From the NCBI GenBank assembly GCA_009760855.2, contig WPIO01000250.1:1-64000 (forward strand): a DNA stretch of 64,000 nt. Direction: 5' to 3'. The notes below the pieces were generated by a model that searched no databases, had not been told where the DNA came from, and saw only the letters and a list, made by a program, of their open reading frames with translations. The number at the start of each line of letters is the position of its first letter. Positions within the stretch are counted from its first letter, which is position 1. Below are positions 27,801 to 39,819 of the stretch, piece by piece. The stretch is from Cristatella mucedo. Its lineage: Eukaryota; Bryozoa; Phylactolaemata; Cristatellidae. Position numbers and translations under genes: made by a program.

Positions 27801-28625
27801 CGATTCGATGCAGTCGTCGTCTACCACAGCTCTCTTATGGGGGTTTCATCATTCGTTCTACATCTCTCATCGCCGTCGTGCGCACGAGCCCCCCCCCCCG
27901 CCTACACGAGAAGGTTCTCGGCGGGTTGTGCTGCCGCTTGCTGAAGGTCGTTGCCCAGGCGAGGCGATGACGCCGGTCTCGTGCTGCGGCTCGGCTGACC
28001 GCAACGAGCGGTGCCCGAGAAGCTGAGCGCTGGCCGAAGAGGAGGCGGCGCTGGCGGCGGCAGCAGCGGAAGAGCACCGCTGAGCGCGAAGCATGCACTA
28101 GTTAGAGCACGACGAATCACGAAGGGGGCTGGGCAGAAAGGCCGACTGAGGCAGCGATCTCACGCGTGCGAGCCAACGGCAAACTGTCTCGCGCGCCATC
28201 ACAAGAGTCCCGCGCGAACGTCGGTAGAAGAAGCCGAGCAGGACGCAAGACTGGCGTCCGCGTCGACTGCCGCCCAAGCGCAGAGCTACAGCTGCCAACT
28301 GCTCGCGGCCTCGGCGAAAACGCATCTGTGCAGAAAGGGCCTTGCTATCGCTTCCTGTTTGGGGCAGGGCCGGGGCGTGGCACAGGCGCAGCACTCAACC
28401 TGAGAGCCGACGGTAAAATGGGTGTAGATAGGCTTGCGACAGCGCAGCTAACGGAGGCCGTGCAAGAATCAGTCGGTTCTCGCGCGAACAACACCTTCAT
28501 ACTGTCACAGCGACGGCCAGCGGACTAACTGCAAACCACGCTGGGAGGCTAGTCTCTTAAGAGCAGCCGTCGCTGCTGGCGAAAGGCTCGGCAAATAGAC
28601 GCAGACGCCAGCGCGCGCGAGATAG
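27801..28625. other. GC-rich stretch, function unknown
   Basis: Several overlapping frames on both strands (27835-28528) reflect low stop density. There are no recognisable domains or convincing splice signals. Confidence 0.4.
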
Positions 28626-28627
28626 CA

Positions 28628-29040
28628 ATAATAATAACAATAATAATATTGCACTTGATAAAGCGCCCTCAGAGAACTTAATCTCTTTCTAGGCGCTTTA
28701 CATTTGCTGCAAAGTGATACGCAATAGAATAGTAAGTAAAATCATGCTTGAAAAACAAACAAAATGAATAACATGGTTAGGGGTTGCATGCACTGGGTCA
28801 GCATGCAAATGTGGTTAGTGGCAGCATGAACAGTGTCAGCACGCATAAGCACATCGAGGACGAATCACAAGGACCCACTAAATGCTGTCCTAAATAGGTA
28901 TGTTTTTAAGTTTCTTTTAAATGTGGTCAGATCAGGGGATGTTCTGATGCAGGTCGGGAGGGAGTTCCAGGCTGTGGGAGCATACGAGCTAAATGCACGG
29001 TCTCCAAAGGATTTAAGGTTTGCAAGTCCGCGGCCATTAT
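28628..29040 (-). mobile_element. LINE-A 3' end, recent copy
   Basis: The minus strand encodes 'SFGDRAFSSYAPTAWNSLP' through 'LKTYLFRTAFSGSL' with its own stop (28865), then the full 3' UTR and hairpin, almost identical to 1385-1683. The longer 28865-29344 frame is a chance extension into flanking GC-rich repeat. Confidence 0.85.
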
Positions 29041-29189
29041 CCGTCGTTGCCGAAATCCCTGACGCCACGTGTGCTCGACTTGAACTGCCGCCCGGTTGCG
29101 GCAATAAACCTATACCTCGAAGCGGAGACTGCCGGCCGATAGGCCACGGTGGCTTCACGGCTATGACGGCTTCTACGTGATGACTCATT

Positions 29190-29460
29190 AAAAAATAGAC
29201 TCGTCCGAGTCGTTTCCGGAGGTGGCTGCGTCCGCTGCAGAGCGGCAGCGAAGTCGCCCCCGCAGCCAGAGACGCGGACGGTCGGCCAGCCGCGGGGAGC
29301 GCTAACTCGTCGCTAGTCCGCGACCTTGCCACTGGCGAGGTCACCCACGTCCACCCTCCGTGAGAGCGCGCCGACGGCTTACTCGGCTACCCATCCGCCG
29401 AGGAGCGCGTCGGCTTGGGCCCGCACACGGCGCTCGTGAGCCGCTCGAGCGGCCCGAGCG
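29190..29460 (-). repeat. E-related fragment
   Basis: The reverse complement matches about 3530-3660, including GACGCGCTCCTCGGC and GGAGGGTGGACG. A G run follows at about 29466. Confidence 0.5.
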
Positions 29461-30184
29461 TCCAGGGGGGGGGGGGAGAGGGGCATTTCGGTTTTCGGAA
29501 GAGAATTCTGCAACGGACGAGAAACGCTAGGGGCGCTTAGTGTTGGGAGGCGAGTCATGCTAGACTTGGATCACATAAATGCATAGTAAGTCTTATAAAT
29601 CCTGACAACTTCTCTCCGGCTGTCACCACGATTCGAGGGAGGAGGCGAACCTGCTTAATAATGCAGAAAGTGTACTTAATGGATACAAAGTAACGCATTA
29701 CGACTTTTCAGGCCTCCAAGACTTAAGGTACGTCTCTTAAAAAGGAGCGGAGAGTTCATTTTGGTGAGAATTTAAACCAGCTATAGACAATGCTCCAGGC
29801 TCCAGTTTGGTCTCGTACAAGCTTTAGCGTTAGCTATACCCCCTATAAACTTTCAGTCACTAAATGGATCATTCTGTTTAGCCAGGGCTATAGAGCCGTG
29901 CCGAAGGGTGCACGGCTTCAGACCGTGCAATCAATAACATGAGTTTCTTTTTAGTGCGTCGCGGATTATGGACTGAGCACCTGTTTAAGAGACCTACGTT
30001 CTTCCAAATATTGTGCAGGAAGTTGAACGGAAAACTCAAGCGGATGTGTAATAATGTGATTATTCATTATATCTGTATGGTTTCAAACAAATCTGTATAG
30101 ATAAGCTGTGTATACTATCTGGGTGGGTTTTCAAAAAAATTTCCCCTACCTTCAGCTACAGCCCTCTAAGCGGAGTTTTCATCA
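29461..30184. other. Unassigned stretch
   Basis: No gene or repeat recognised. Confidence 0.35.
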
Positions 30185-30360
30185 GCCGCAATGCATGCAA
30201 GTGTGGTTAGCCGCAGCACACAACAAAGTCAGCACGCATAAGCACCTAAAGGACGCATCACAGGGACCCAATAAATGCTATTAGAAATAGGTGCGTTTTT
30301 AATTTTGTTTTAAATCTAGTCAATTCAAAAGTCCACATAAATTCACTTGAAATGCGAAAG
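30185..30360 (-). pseudogene. Old LINE-A 3' fragment
   Basis: The minus strand shows the end of the coding region and early 3' UTR (TGCGTGCTGACTTTG, GGTTAGCCGCAGC-type motifs), decayed; the hairpin is missing. Confidence 0.55.
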
Positions 30361-33300
30361 CTTTAGGGTCGGCCAAGTGAAGCCAAATCACTTCTAATGT
30401 CATGCAGAATGATGTTTTTAGCTAGACGGGCTTGCATTACGTAATTTCCGTTATTTATGTATCTAGGTGGCTATGTAAAATTTCATAATGATACCTGCCT
30501 ACATCGTCAACAAGCTTTTTCCCTTCGTACTTTCATTCTGAGGTACGCGTGATAGGAAAGTGCTTCCTACCTACTACCAACCACTTTCATACCTACTTGC
30601 TACTTGCTTCCTACCTACTCGAGTCCAACGTCAGTCTTACGGTTTCTCGGAGGTTCAGACGGCAGTCTTGCTCAAAGACTTGCTCCCTATTCTCTCTGCC
30701 CACTGAGCGTTCATTTGGTTTAACTGCAGCGTTTTTCTACGGTCAGGCTTTGCTAAATCAATTACTGGTGGAGCGAAGCCTGTTCTCTATAGTCTCCCTC
30801 GCTCGTCACCTCAAAATATAATTCCTGAACTCCGAGCTCCGAGTGTCTCATTAACAGGGATTTGGCTAGTCGAATCGTCCGCCATTGTTTACAAAGCATT
30901 GTAGTAGTTGTGGCCAGAACGGGTCTAATATTGGTGACTTGCTAGGTCTTGGCTGACGACAAAGAGCCAGATTTGGCTGCAGAATCTTCACCAAGTCTTT
31001 TCTAAGTCCTGGACTGCCTCGCCGTATTGGTGACAGATACAACGAGGACTCGATTATGTATGAAGCAGGTAGGCAGCAAGACTCGCCGTCGTCTACACCA
31101 AGCTATGATCTAGCTAAAATACGGAGTATGTCACCTTCACGTACATTCGTCTAAGGTCCTTCTTTTTGTCCCATTTTTGGAGAAATAGTAGTAAACGTGA
31201 GTTGTTGTTTGTTTCAAGTGAAAAGCTTATCTATTTCTCTAGTTTTTTGCTCCGCAAATAACTCAAGCCTTTTGCTACAAAAAAAAAAATTTACTGGACT
31301 TTCTTGAGTGCAGTAATCAGAAAGAGTAAGAGAGTTGTCGTATCTTGGTAAGTTAAACTAAAGTAGCACGGATTTCTGATCAAACGGTGACTTTTAAATA
31401 GCCAGATAACATTTTCGGCAACTATCAATGTAAAATTCCTAGCGGCAACGCTCGAACCTGTGACATGCGGGATGATGTGCCAGATGTGCTACTATGTAAA
31501 TCGATAAAGACTTTGCTATATCATCGTGATGGCTTCCGAAGTACCGCTAGCAGTCTTATGATACTGCAACCTTCGATGGTCCGAAAGTGATATGACAATC
31601 TGACTAACAGCAGTACATCTACGAGTCACTTGCCAGCCTCAAGCCTCGTCTTAACATGTACTTTCTACCGAATCAGCTTGGATCTAACGAATTTGCAACG
31701 ACCTTGCACACAATCATAATGAATTTTTAGCATTCTCCGATATCACATTCTGAAGCAAGTATACATGACACGACACAATTAGTGGAATTGGTATCCTGAC
31801 ACATTCCTCGCGAGCGTCGGGCAGCGCATGAATGTGCTCGGGCTCTCAGAATAGTTTCCAAATTTGAGAGCTATGATCGCAAGCCACTGAAATATAGGAT
31901 TGAAGACTGAAAAACTTGTTGCCGGAGTTTTAATGTAGTACACAAGAAATAAAATCCACTTTATATATCGTGTCCAATTCCGACCTGCTTGAGTAATCTG
32001 TGTGTTTTTTATATCCGGCCCAGCCAATATTGTCTCTGTAGTACGAGTACGAAATCTATGCATCCTGTTCTGAAATTAAGACTTGCTTTAAGTAAATCAC
32101 TAAGTTATTCAGCCAAGCGAGGTCACGCTGAGCTGCTTAATGTAACAAAACTAGGTGCGTGCAGTTATGGGCACGGCGGTACAAGTTGGTCCTTGAATTC
32201 TTTCAACATATCAAGCGTTTTTACCGGGCACTAAGAAGCTTAAATGCTATTTAGGGATTGGAAGCGGCTTCGGCTATCTTCATGCACTGATCTTCGTGCA
32301 CCACAAACCAGAGTTTGTGCATTTTACTTAGAGCAGCTTTGTGGCTACCTATCATTTGTATTGAATAATCAGCTAATTTTTTTAGCCAAGTTTTACTTGA
32401 TAACATATCCGGCGTCTTAGTCAAGCAAGCGAGACTACTTTACAGGTCTGTGCATTGAAACACAGTTCTAATTTATTAGATAGCAATTTAGTAGCCAAAT
32501 TATGCAATCGTTAGCGAACTCGCATCTAGATTTTACAAGCTTCTTCAGTAGTTCACTTGTCAGTTCGTTCATTGTTTGCAGATCTTTATGACTGTCCGCC
32601 CCTCCCTAGTCCGGTTAAATGCAATCGCTTGTTATGTTCAAACGCCTGAAGCTCGCAAAGCACCCCAAAGATAACGACGCAATGCTCGATATTCTGCTCG
32701 GCGAGGAAACGACAACATCGTAGTGGACAACGTACACATGCTGGGCTGTTTTTTAAGGCTGATGTGACATGTTACTTCCGGCCGACTCGCTGACTCTACA
32801 GCTGCTCGAGCTAAGCACTAGGACTCATCGACCAGTAGACAATTGCTCCGATAGAGCAGCTGCAGTCAGGCCCACGCTTTACATAGCACCGTGGTCAGAA
32901 GTATAATAACAATCACCTCCGTAAAAAATATACACCGTGGTGCGCCTAAGCATATCACATAAGTTCGAGTATTTATGAAGTCATGCCCCTGAATAACGTG
33001 GCAGCAGTTTTGAGTACTTTCAAAGTCCCGCTAAATGACGTACTAGCGATGGCTGCAGAGAGTTTATGAGCTGATAATTTACTTAGAAAGGCGAGCCAGT
33101 TAAAAGGTAGACTTCGCTGAATATCTGCTAGATGATGTAGCCTTAAGCGAAAGTCCTACGACTTTTTGATGGTGCGTGAGTGCTCGTAGCTAAGGGTGCT
33201 ATAAGAGCTACCCGTTCTTATAAGTATTCGGATGGCCTTTCTTCTTGAGGCTCCAGGAGTTTAATAGCTATCAGATGTGCATTCATGGGTGCGGGGCGTA

Positions 33301-33929
33301 GAGAAACCAGTTAGATGGTTAAAACCCTGAGAAATATCACTGGGTTGATAGACCTAGCTGTTATCGGTGAAGAAACATGAACTAATATTGTGTTTGCCTT
33401 TACATTGACCGCAAAGTGAGTAAAGAAATAAATGGGATCCCGAGGACCAAACTGCGTATTACCCAGCTACCGACAACGACAAGAGTTACAAGAGCTTAAC
33501 TAAGTGCTAGTAATATCTAAGCCAGACGAGTGACGAAGCAGCACCTGACAAAGAGCATCACATGGTTGACTAGCGTGTAAATAAACTGCCAAAGCAGTAC
33601 GAGAAATAAGAGACAACCTACATTGATCAGCAGTGGGCAAGACTCCGACACAAACCTGTAACGAAGCAGTTGTTGGGGAACGGTTAATTCTAATTGCCTA
33701 ATTAAACTTGCTATTATTATTTGGTAAACAATGGTGTTGTTTAGGTGCTGGGGAAACATTCGTTCAAGTTTCTTAGACTAAGAGCTTAGTGAAAACCCTT
33801 AAAAATAGAAAGCTAATCGGAAGATCGTGACCCAGGGACTTCTTTTTTAAACGATTGGCCTCATTGCAACTCTTTTTAATGGCTTGGGGCCCAACAAAAA
33901 CAAGATACATACGTAAGTATTAACTATAT
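30361..33929. other. Mostly unique DNA, no supported gene
   Basis: AT-leaning sequence with no strong coding frame. A tRNA-like pair of boxes occurs on the minus strand at about 31425-31500 (TAGCACATCTGG and GGTTCGAGCGT), possibly an old SINE. The minus frame at 33517-33759 has weak splice-like borders (CCCCAG and AG|GTTTGT) but no homology I recognise. Confidence 0.4.
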
Positions 33930-34300
33930 CTCGTACAAACCTTGATTCCTCAGTCAACCGTGCCTTTGGTTAGAGCACTCCCACAGCATGAAACTCACTG
34001 CCAACCTGCGTCACGACATCTCCTGACTTGTCCACATTTAAAAAGCAATTATTAAAAACGCTTCTATTTATGACAGCAGTTAGTGGGTCCCCGTGATTCG
34101 TTCTTTATGTACTTGTGAGTGCTGACACTGTTGCATGCTGCCACTAACCAAACTTGCATGCTGACCCTTTGCATGTTATTCTTGTTGTTTTTTGAGCATG
34201 CTACCACTGACGATTCAATCGTGCTTAATTTGCAGCAGCTGTGAAGCGCAGAGAAAGAGATAAGGTTCCTCTGAGAGCGCTTTATCGAATGTATTGATAT
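33930..34300 (+). pseudogene. Old LINE-A 3' end
   Basis: Decayed C-terminal codons (AACTCACTGCCAACCTGCGT) through ACAGCAGTTAGTGGGTCCCC, then the 3' UTR with a mutated hairpin (GAAGCGCAGAGAAAGAGATA). The short (TTG)-rich end suggests great age. Confidence 0.75.
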
Positions 34301-34564
34301 AACTATTGTGCATGTTTCTACTCCACTCGTGAATTGGGTCAATTCTCAAAATTTGAGTTTGCATTTCCGACAATCATTTCCATTGAAAGGAAAAATTTAT
34401 AATTTGCGATTTTGACTCATATTTCCGACTTTCCTCTCAATATGTAACGTATATTAGTGAAGCGAATCTTCGCCCAAAAATGCCATACCAGACGATCGAC
34501 TATGGTTTTATTTGCAGATCCTTGAACTGAAAAGGTTTAATCAACGGCTACTGTGTTTCTTGAG

Positions 34565-34781
34565 CAACCACGGCAAGATTTACTTAAACATAGTGTTGGT
34601 TGGTGCCGCGGCAAAAACAACTTCCTTCAGAAACACAAAAGCATATTGCCATTTAGCGTGAGATTTAACGGCTGCAGATTCCATAATCCCAACAAGCAAG
34701 CCAGAGTAAAATGTGAAAGCGCCATCATACATGCACCAAAACTGTATTCACAAATTTTGCATCTGGTGATGAATGGGGAAG
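34565..34781 (+). CDS. Candidate exon of unknown gene
   Basis: Open for 72 codons after a possible acceptor (TGTTTCTTGAG) and ending at a possible donor (GAAG|GTTAGT). The peptide (QPRQDLLKHSVGWCRGKNN...) is polar and not microsatellite-like, but no domain is recognised and no neighbouring exon could be tied to it. It may be chance. Confidence 0.22.
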
Positions 34782-36071
34782 GTTAGTGAGATGGCATGTC
34801 CAGCGTCTGAGCTAGGCGATGCAAGTCAGAATCTACGACAACCCAAAACTCCTCAGATCTTGAGCCAGATCTGTTCTTGTTCTTTGTCGACAAAACACCT
34901 TGCCGTATCTATTTGAATTCTCTCGGCCTTTGCCTACTACACATAGGCCCCGAAATGTGTTCATTGAGCCGGACTATGTTTCACATAGCTTATTAAAATT
35001 CACAGCAAAGTTCTATCTATACATTTTCACACACTGGTTATCAATTTGCGAGCCAGGGGTCATTGCTGTCTGAGCCTCATGGCTTCAAATTTTGGTTTTT
35101 TATGGTAAACTCTCAAATCGGTAGCCATATGTAATCACGAGCTCACTGACATCTTTCAAGGGAATGCAATACGTGGCAACTGTAAGAGACTTCCAACGGC
35201 ACAAACCAAAACGTTCAACTTTTATGAATAAATTGTCGCTCTCATTATACCATTTTTACCGTAATCGGTCCACTTCGCGAAGAAGCGAAACTTGATTTAA
35301 CATGTACCGCATACAACTTGGATAGTGTTATGCTCATGAAAAATAGTTATCTGCCTCACTGGCCATATATTATCCATTTATTTTGAAGCCATAAGACCTG
35401 CTTGAACAAAAATATTGTAACACATTTTACCACTGCTAGTTCAAGTGTGGGCGTGGGGCCGTATACAAATGAATCGCATATTTGAAGGATCTCGGCTTGT
35501 CCCGAGTCCGGCTAGCAGCCGCAGCTAAACTATTGTCAGGCTAGATAATCCTGCTTACTTTTTATGAAAGCAATATAAAGCTCAACTACTGCTACGACTC
35601 TGTAACGACAATTAAGTCATGATGCAAATGTTAGGGTGTAAATGTAGACATCTAAAGACATTCCCTCTGATGTCCTAAAAGAAAAACTGTTATTCTAAGC
35701 AGCAATAGTATAAGTAAGAGTGAATCTGACAATGATTCATTCTACACGCAGGCAAGAAATATTAGCATGCACTTCAAAATAAAACTGGAAAAAATCATGT
35801 TTTTTAATTTTTAAAGCAACAGGCAATAACGTCAGCGGTTTGTTGCTCACAAGAAAAAAGATATGGACAGCTACTTGTTGTAGGCTACCAGTAATGGACT
35901 ACCACCAAGGCCAGCTAAATTGTCAAGCAAAGCAGCAGGCACGTTATTTTATTGCAGCTGCTAGTTAACTAATAAGGCTGCTCAGATACCAAACAAAGGA
36001 AGCTGCTAGATCATATATTCCTTGCATTTTTCCGTCACATGTCGTCACACTAACCATTCTTGATGGCTTAC
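34782..36071. other. Unassigned AT-rich stretch
   Basis: No gene seen. If the CARD-like exon on the minus strand belongs to a gene, its next intron would lie here. Confidence 0.35.
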
Positions 36072-36252
36072 CTGAATATTTTGCTTTGAGCTTCCGTAAC
36101 GAGTTCATCAGCATGGAGGATGTCAAGAGCCTGAAGAACGACGGGAGGATCTAACTCTGCAATTAATGTAGGCCTCGCTATTACGAATCGCCTTCTCAGG
36201 TCACTTCGCTTGCTGCTTTCGGCAGAGCATTCCGGTCAAGCAGAATCGTCAT
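36072..36252 (-). CDS. CARD-like exon (partial or disrupted gene)
   Basis: On the minus strand an acceptor (TTCTCTGTTTGCAG) and a strong donor (TTCAG|GTAAGC) bound this exon. The frame ending in phase 2 reads 'RRRFVIARPTLIAELDPP', then 'LQALDILHADELVTEAQSKI'. This is the spacing of helices 1-3 of a caspase-recruitment domain (arginine-rich start, LIxELDP, then VLxxL and LTE). CARDs link death or innate-immune sensors to adaptors and caspases. With the full exon, a TGA (36236-36238) falls in this frame five codons in, so either a downstream acceptor is used or this is a pseudogene. The second half of the domain was not found. Its call rests on pattern only. Confidence 0.42.
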
Positions 36253-36639
36253 CTGCAAACAGAGAACGAAAGCCGCCAGTCAACTTTAAACGCGGCTGGA
36301 AAGCTTAATACATGATGCACGGTAGCAGCCAAAAATTGATTTTCGTCAAAGTGAACCCATTCGTAGGTGATCCAGGTTTTCTGTTGGTCCAAGCTATTCT
36401 ATAAGCCTTAGTAATAGCTACGGGTAACTAACTATAACGGCCGTGAGAATGAATCAGACTGCATTATTCGGGATGCATCGCATACTAACTAATCAAATTA
36501 AGAGCTAAAATGAAGAAAGCACAGGCTTCAAATTCAAAGCAAGCGCAGAAATAGATGCCAGAAGCATGCACACTGTTACCGAACGCTTCTTACTTATCAC
36601 ATGCCGGTCACATTCAGTATACAGTGCCTGCCATCCTCC

Positions 36640-37225
36640 AAGTGATCCAAAATCTGTGAATCGTAAAACATAGATCTCACAGGCTTGCACAGTGGACCAG
36701 TGCGTCAATTTCACGGTTCTGTAAGTTACTTTAAGGCTGCTTCATTATCTCGCTCCAGCGAAACTATCACGCCTAATCCTCTGCATTGATAGGCATCGTA
36801 CCACCAACTTTTCTGAATCAAATCGTGTAGCTACACCTCCAGCAAACCTCGGATTCTTCGGAGACCCTGCCCTAAGTTTGCACGCTTCGTAAACATGGTA
36901 TTCACTCACTACCGAAGCTACTACATCCTCTTACCTGACGCCATTTAAAAAGAACCTTAACACGAATCCGACTATCGCAGCATTTATTGGCTCCTCATGA
37001 TTCTTGCTTTGGGGTCTTATGGGTGCTTTTACTGTGGATGCTGCCACTAACCATTTTTGCATGGTGACCCTGTGCTTGTCTTCTCCACTTATGTTATGCA
37101 TGTTGACATTGGGAGTGCTGCCGCTAACCATTCGATCGTGCTTCTTTTACAGCATATGCAAAATGCCTAGAAAGAGATTCATTTCTCTGTTGGCGATGTA
37201 CAACTGTATTATTATTAGTAATATC
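36640..37225 (+). pseudogene. Old LINE-A fragment, C-terminal region and 3' UTR
   Basis: Aligns with 5560-6110: CATCGTACCACCAACTTTTC, CGGAGACCCTGCC, the stop region, then GCATATGCAAAATGCCTAGA and an (ATT)n tail. The minus-strand frame at 36505-36714 partly overlaps this remnant and is not called a gene. Confidence 0.7.
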
Positions 37226-38299
37226 ACATCATCTTCATCGACCATGTGTCACATGAAGTGCACGCTTAACACGATAAGCTGCTTGCCTTTGACAGCATAG
37301 AGTTTTAAATCGTCAGGATTAAGATTTAGTTGACCTATGGTGCAATACATGCCACCTCTCATTATTACTACTTATGTTTATAAAGCTGGGCGATGCTGAT
37401 TTCCGTTTCGGTAAATCGTGACCTCCCAGAGCAACGTCCCTATAGGATCTGGGGCCTGAAAAATGAGCACCTCGCTCCAGGGCTACGACCCAGGGGCGAT
37501 ATAGAAATAGTCACGATGACATTGCACTGAGAAGTCGGCGTGAACGCATTTAAGGGGGCAAAAACCACGAAACATTCGTTGGGCATGTTGACATGTGTCT
37601 AACACCTCCCACAGAACGACAATGCCAAAACTAAAAACCCGCAGGGTGCTGCTACAGACTTCATTTATAAAGTAGTTGAGGACCAATAGGTAACCACTCA
37701 ACCAAGTTCACGCATGCCCGTATTCGTACACACACACACGACGACGCGCACAGATACACACACTTCCGCTGACACAAAAGCACAAACACAACCTAAATGC
37801 CGATGAAACATAAGCAGAAATCACTGCTTACGGGGGTGGGGAGCTTTCCCCGTGTCGCATTGACTGCAGGATCAGATTATCACTAGCAACTGCACTTTCC
37901 AGCTGCTGATAATTAATAGCGTGGCAGCTAGCTGAGTGACAAAGTCACTTCCGGTCGTTGAAAGACAGCTGCAACGCCAACCTCTGAAAAAAGTTTAATT
38001 GATTAAACAGCCACATTTATACAGAATCAAAAGAGGCTTGCATGTTATCTCAACCAGTTGAAGTGGGCAATAAAGAATCGCCTTAGATTGGACTCGGACC
38101 CTCTCCATGAGTCGCAAATAGTGAGCATCCTTTAAGGACTCGCCATGTTTCCGGCGACAAGCAAACTAGGAAAGCGAAAAAGATAAAGATAAGTCAGATT
38201 TGCTAAGGGGTAGTTTGCGTTTGGTTAAATAATAATGTACAGCTTATAGGAACTCAAGCTACGCTGCAAGGCTCCAAGTGTAGAGGTAACATAAGCCTC
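37226..38299. other. Mostly unassigned; degraded SINE-1
   Basis: A decayed SINE-1 (minus) lies at about 37985-38150 (GATTAAACAGCC, then GGCAATAAAGAATCGCC and GGACTCGGACCC). A CA/CG-rich patch lies at 37727-37770. No gene is supported. Confidence 0.5.
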
Positions 38300-39010
38300 A
38301 GCTCATTTAGCAAACGGTGCTTTCACTCTTGTAACCGAGTTCCAGGGGTCAGAGGCTAATTCCCGCCGAGCCCCGCCATACTCCGGCCACGCCGCCGTTC
38401 GTCATGCCGCTGAGCAAGGGTAAGAACGAGCGGCCGTCACGTTAGACCTCTTTATAATACCGCATGTGCAAACAACAGCAGGGGTACTAAACACGTCTAC
38501 AGAGGAGGGTCCTATATAAAGTGCACTACAGGGGCGAAAGACGGCGGAGCGAGCGAGAACAAACGTGTTAGTTGATCAGTTGGCTTCCGCAGTCCCACCG
38601 TTGTACCGACTCCGAATCCAACAGTACGAGCGTACGCCGTCAAAGATCCGGCTAGCTGAGTAACTGTTTGGCTAGTCGGAGTCGACGTCTACCACAGTCG
38701 AGAGTTTCCGCCGAAAGACGTCAACTCACGAGGAGGGGTCACGAACAGGATACCCGGAGCACGCGGAATAAATAAATCGCAACAACGAGCGTGCTATCCC
38801 GCTCAGCTCGGGCCTTGGGCACTCATTGCTAATCATGACTTACTCGGCCAACTTCTCCTACCCAGGAGCGCCGGCGACCTCTCGTCACCGCACCTACGAT
38901 AGGTCAGACCCCGGCCTAGCCGGTGACCCTTACCTCATGACAATCCTGTCCCAGCCAACCGAGTGTAGCTGGGTGCACTCTTACACCCTCACGGGTCACC
39001 TAAGCTGCTC
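38300..39010 (+). repeat. F repeat copy 1, LTR-like with TATA and poly(A) signals
   Basis: Aligns with 47050-48150. It has CCTATATAAAGTGC (38512-38525) and AATAAATAAA (38767-38776), then an ATG at 38835 inside a short frame. The layout of TATA box, about 250 bases and poly(A) signal is LTR-like, but TG/CA ends and target duplication were not found. It could also be a 5' leader of another retroelement. Confidence 0.5.
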
Positions 39011-39364
39011 AAAATTATCTAGAATCCACTATAGAAACCGATTGGTTTGTGCTGCTGCTGCTTTTTCTCCAGGGGCTTAAACCAAGTGGTTCGCATTTCC
39101 GAGACCATGGAGTCGTAAAGAAGCATGTTTTACAGAAAAATAGCACTGTTGTTAGTAGTCGGAGCAATTATTACCAGTTACTTCATGCTAAGTCACAAAT
39201 ATGCATTTAAATAGCTCACCGATTATTAAGAGTTTATATTATTTACCAAGCATTTAGATTTGAGAAGAGGCCGTCGTTTATAGAGTGGGCACTGGTAGCA
39301 GTGGCTATTCTTGACTAGAGAAATGGATGAAATTACAATCGCGAGTTCGAAATGATTAAGATGG

Positions 39365-39745
39365 AGATATTGTTGGCATGGTCACGCCCACAATGCCGTT
39401 CTGCCCCAATCTGACTCACACAACTCGCGGCACGTAGGGCCCTTTGTACCACCTCATTAGGAGCTGCAATTGGACAGTATCTGCTAAACTGAACTTAATT
39501 GTAGTAAGCTGTGATCCCGTGACCAGCTAGTCTTGCAGCAAAGGAACTTTCTGCTTGTCCACCGGCCAGCGCCGACGGTATCCCTCTCTCTCTCACTCTA
39601 GCTCTTGTTCCTCTCTCTGTCCGTTCCGGAGCTGCTTCCACGACGGCTGCTACATCCGTATCTACGCTCTCTCGCTTGCGCTGCCTGCGTACAATGCAAT
39701 ACAGCCGTCGTCGCCACCACCGCAATGTGGTTGGCTTTCTTCTTC
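39365..39745 (+). repeat. G repeat, copy 3
   Basis: GGTCACGCCCACAATGCCGT, CACCTCATTAGGAGC, GGAACTTTCTGCTTGTCCAC, a CT-rich block, then GAGCTGCTTCCACGACGGCT. The order is as in 26110-26450. Confidence 0.65.
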
Positions 39746-39819
39746 GTCGTGCTGTAATCTTCGCCCGAATGCCTACAATGTGCTACTCGCAGCAGGATCA
39801 TTGAACGCAAAAAGAGGAA

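Noticed and set aside
28865-29344. 159-codon minus frame as a single protein
   Set aside because: Only the last ~50 codons are LINE-A; the start is read-through of flanking GC-rich repeat.
35885-35960. 'ALLDNLAGLGGSPLLVAYNK' on the minus strand as the second half of the CARD
   Set aside because: An in-frame stop lies just upstream, and no acceptor gives the phase required by the 36072 donor.
36505-36714. Minus-strand 69-codon frame with splice-like ends, at first taken for an exon upstream of the CARD-like exon
   Set aside because: Its 5' part overlaps the antisense of a decayed LINE-A remnant on the plus strand (LINE-A similarity is traceable from about 36640).
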